Shown here one piece after another: positions 63,284 to 64,000 of a stretch of 64,000 nt of DNA. The notes under the pieces were generated by a model, which ran no database searches, was not told the origin of the DNA, and worked only from the letters and a program-made list of their open reading frames with translations. This stretch comes from JAKPQD01 sp029572965 (lineage in GTDB: Bacteria > Bacteroidota > Bacteroidia > Bacteroidales > DTGW01): contig DAOSPF010000003.1 of the NCBI GenBank assembly GCA_035374585.1, positions 1 to 64,000 on the forward strand. Direction: 5' to 3'. Numbering within the stretch: position 1 is the first letter of the stretch; each line of letters starts with the position of its first letter. A program made the position numbers and the translations under genes.

Positions 63284-64000
63284 ATGGGAGCAAAGAGCGT
63301 TATCCGAAAAGTATTACACTTTTTCAATTTAGAGTCAGAACTGGAAGAACAGGATTCGGTTTATGAAGAGATAAAAAAAGGGATTATTTTCAAAGGAACC
63401 AACCTTTGGATTTTGATATTTGCCATCATCATTGCATCTATTGGCCTGAACATGAATTCAACAGCGGTAATTATTGGGGCAATGCTTATTTCGCCACTAA
63501 TGGGGCCAATCAATGGCATGGGATACAGCATTGCCACCTACGATTTTGAATTATTCAAAAGGTCTTTAAAAAACTTTGCTTTTGCTATTATCTCAAGCTT
63601 GGTTGCATCAACAGCATACTTTGCATTAAGCCCAATATCGACTGCACATTCAGAATTATTGGCCAGAACAAGCCCTACTATATATGATGTTTTAATTGCT
63701 TTATTTGGTGGTTTGGCAGGTATTGTAGCTATTAGCAGCAGGCAAAAAGGCAATGTCATACCCGGTGTAGCTATAGCCACTGCACTGATGCCCCCCTTAT
63801 GCACTGCTGGTTATGGTATTGCCACAGGACAATTGGATTTTTTCCTGGGAGCTTTTTATTTATTCACCATCAATACCATATTTATTGCCATTGCCTCGGT
63901 ATGGATATCGCAACTGTTGAATTTTCCTATAAGAACTATTATAGACGAAAAAAAGAAAAAACACATCAACAGGATAATAACCCTGATTATCTCTATTGTA
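63284..64000 (+). CDS. DUF389 family membrane protein (TIGR00341-like), 3' end outside window
   Basis: The first 239 residues, still open at the right edge. A short cytoplasmic N-terminus is followed by about five membrane segments with the conserved blocks SIGLNMNSTAVIIGAMLISPLMGP-like (GAMLISPLMGPI) and GVAIATALMPPLCT. Members are found in Bacteroidetes and archaea; the function is not known. Possible operon with the GH15 gene. Confidence 0.88.
   Translation, partial: MGAKSVIRKVLHFFNLESELEEQDSVYEEIKKGIIFKGTNLWILIFAIIIASIGLNMNSTAVIIGAMLISPLMGPINGMGYSIATYDFELFKRSLKNFAFAIISSLVASTAYFALSPISTAHSELLARTSPTIYDVLIALFGGLAGIVAISSRQKGNVIPGVAIATALMPPLCTAGYGIATGQLDFFLGAFYLFTINTIFIAIASVWISQLLNFPIRTIIDEKKKKHINRIITLIISIV

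Noticed and set aside
1..64000. CRISPR array, prophage or integrated conjugative element
   Set aside because: No regularly spaced repeats, phage structural genes, integrase or transfer genes are seen.

Overview
The window is a 64-kb AT-rich chromosomal segment of a Bacteroidota bacterium, most likely Bacteroidales-like. Evidence: a SusC/SusD pair, three proteins with type IX secretion (T9SS) C-terminal sorting domains plus the T9SS protein PorT, a MurF-alanine racemase fusion, phylum-restricted families (DUF6913, DUF4270, DUF4907, Wzi-type capsule protein), lipoproteins with acidic residues after the lipobox cysteine, and repeated upstream matches to the Bacteroidetes -7 promoter element TAnnTTTG. 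No rRNA, tRNA, CRISPR array, phage module or transposase gene was found. The sequence has not been searched against any database; all family calls are by recognition of motifs.

Layout. 1-3943 (minus): the start of a SusD lipoprotein and a complete SusC transporter. 4119-4341: a 223-bp element with terminal inverted repeats, present again inverted at 59477-59694. 4432-18114: mostly housekeeping genes (mutS2, metA, nth, a dipeptidyl-peptidase III lipoprotein, DUF6913, dapA, aspA, rsmI, murF-alr). 18277-25538: a CE6/SASA-type esterase and a surface-polysaccharide cluster (O-antigen ligase, a GT9-GT4 fusion, another glycosyltransferase, Wzi). 25868-28024: a T9SS cargo protein and a 42-residue lipoprotein. 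28083-33867 (minus): FAD oxidoreductase, porT, ubiE/menG, yicC, a LolD-type ATPase, a thiamine-binding protein and an unknown protein. 33941-41495 (minus): a TetR-controlled exporter resembling the E. coli cecR-ybhGFSR system plus TolC, with the double ATPase split in two and a HAD phosphatase gene inserted.

41935-48334 (plus) is a nitrogen island: a TorF-like porin, two P-II proteins with unusual ligand-binding loops and three ammonium transporters, separated by very AT-rich spacers and terminators. 48603-52724 holds two divergent envelope gene pairs (kelch lipoprotein + DUF4907; DUF4270 lipoprotein + outer-membrane barrel), followed by a candidate outer-membrane phospholipase A and a cysteine-cluster protein. 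54244-55602 is a PAS-LuxR regulator with a pentapeptide-repeat protein. 55755-59345 encodes two T9SS-secreted carbohydrate esterases (CE2-like and CE6-like); the second is a paralogue of the esterase at 18277. 59763-61302 is a TetR/esterase pair; 61440-64000 holds a GH15 enzyme and the start of a DUF389 membrane protein.

Themes: polysaccharide uptake and deacetylation (SusCD, CE2, CE6, GH15), envelope building (O-antigen, Wzi, MurF-Alr), and ammonium acquisition. The least explained parts are the kelch/DUF4907/DUF4270/barrel cluster, the P-II/Amt island with its shared leader sequence, and the hairpin-rich inverted-repeat element.
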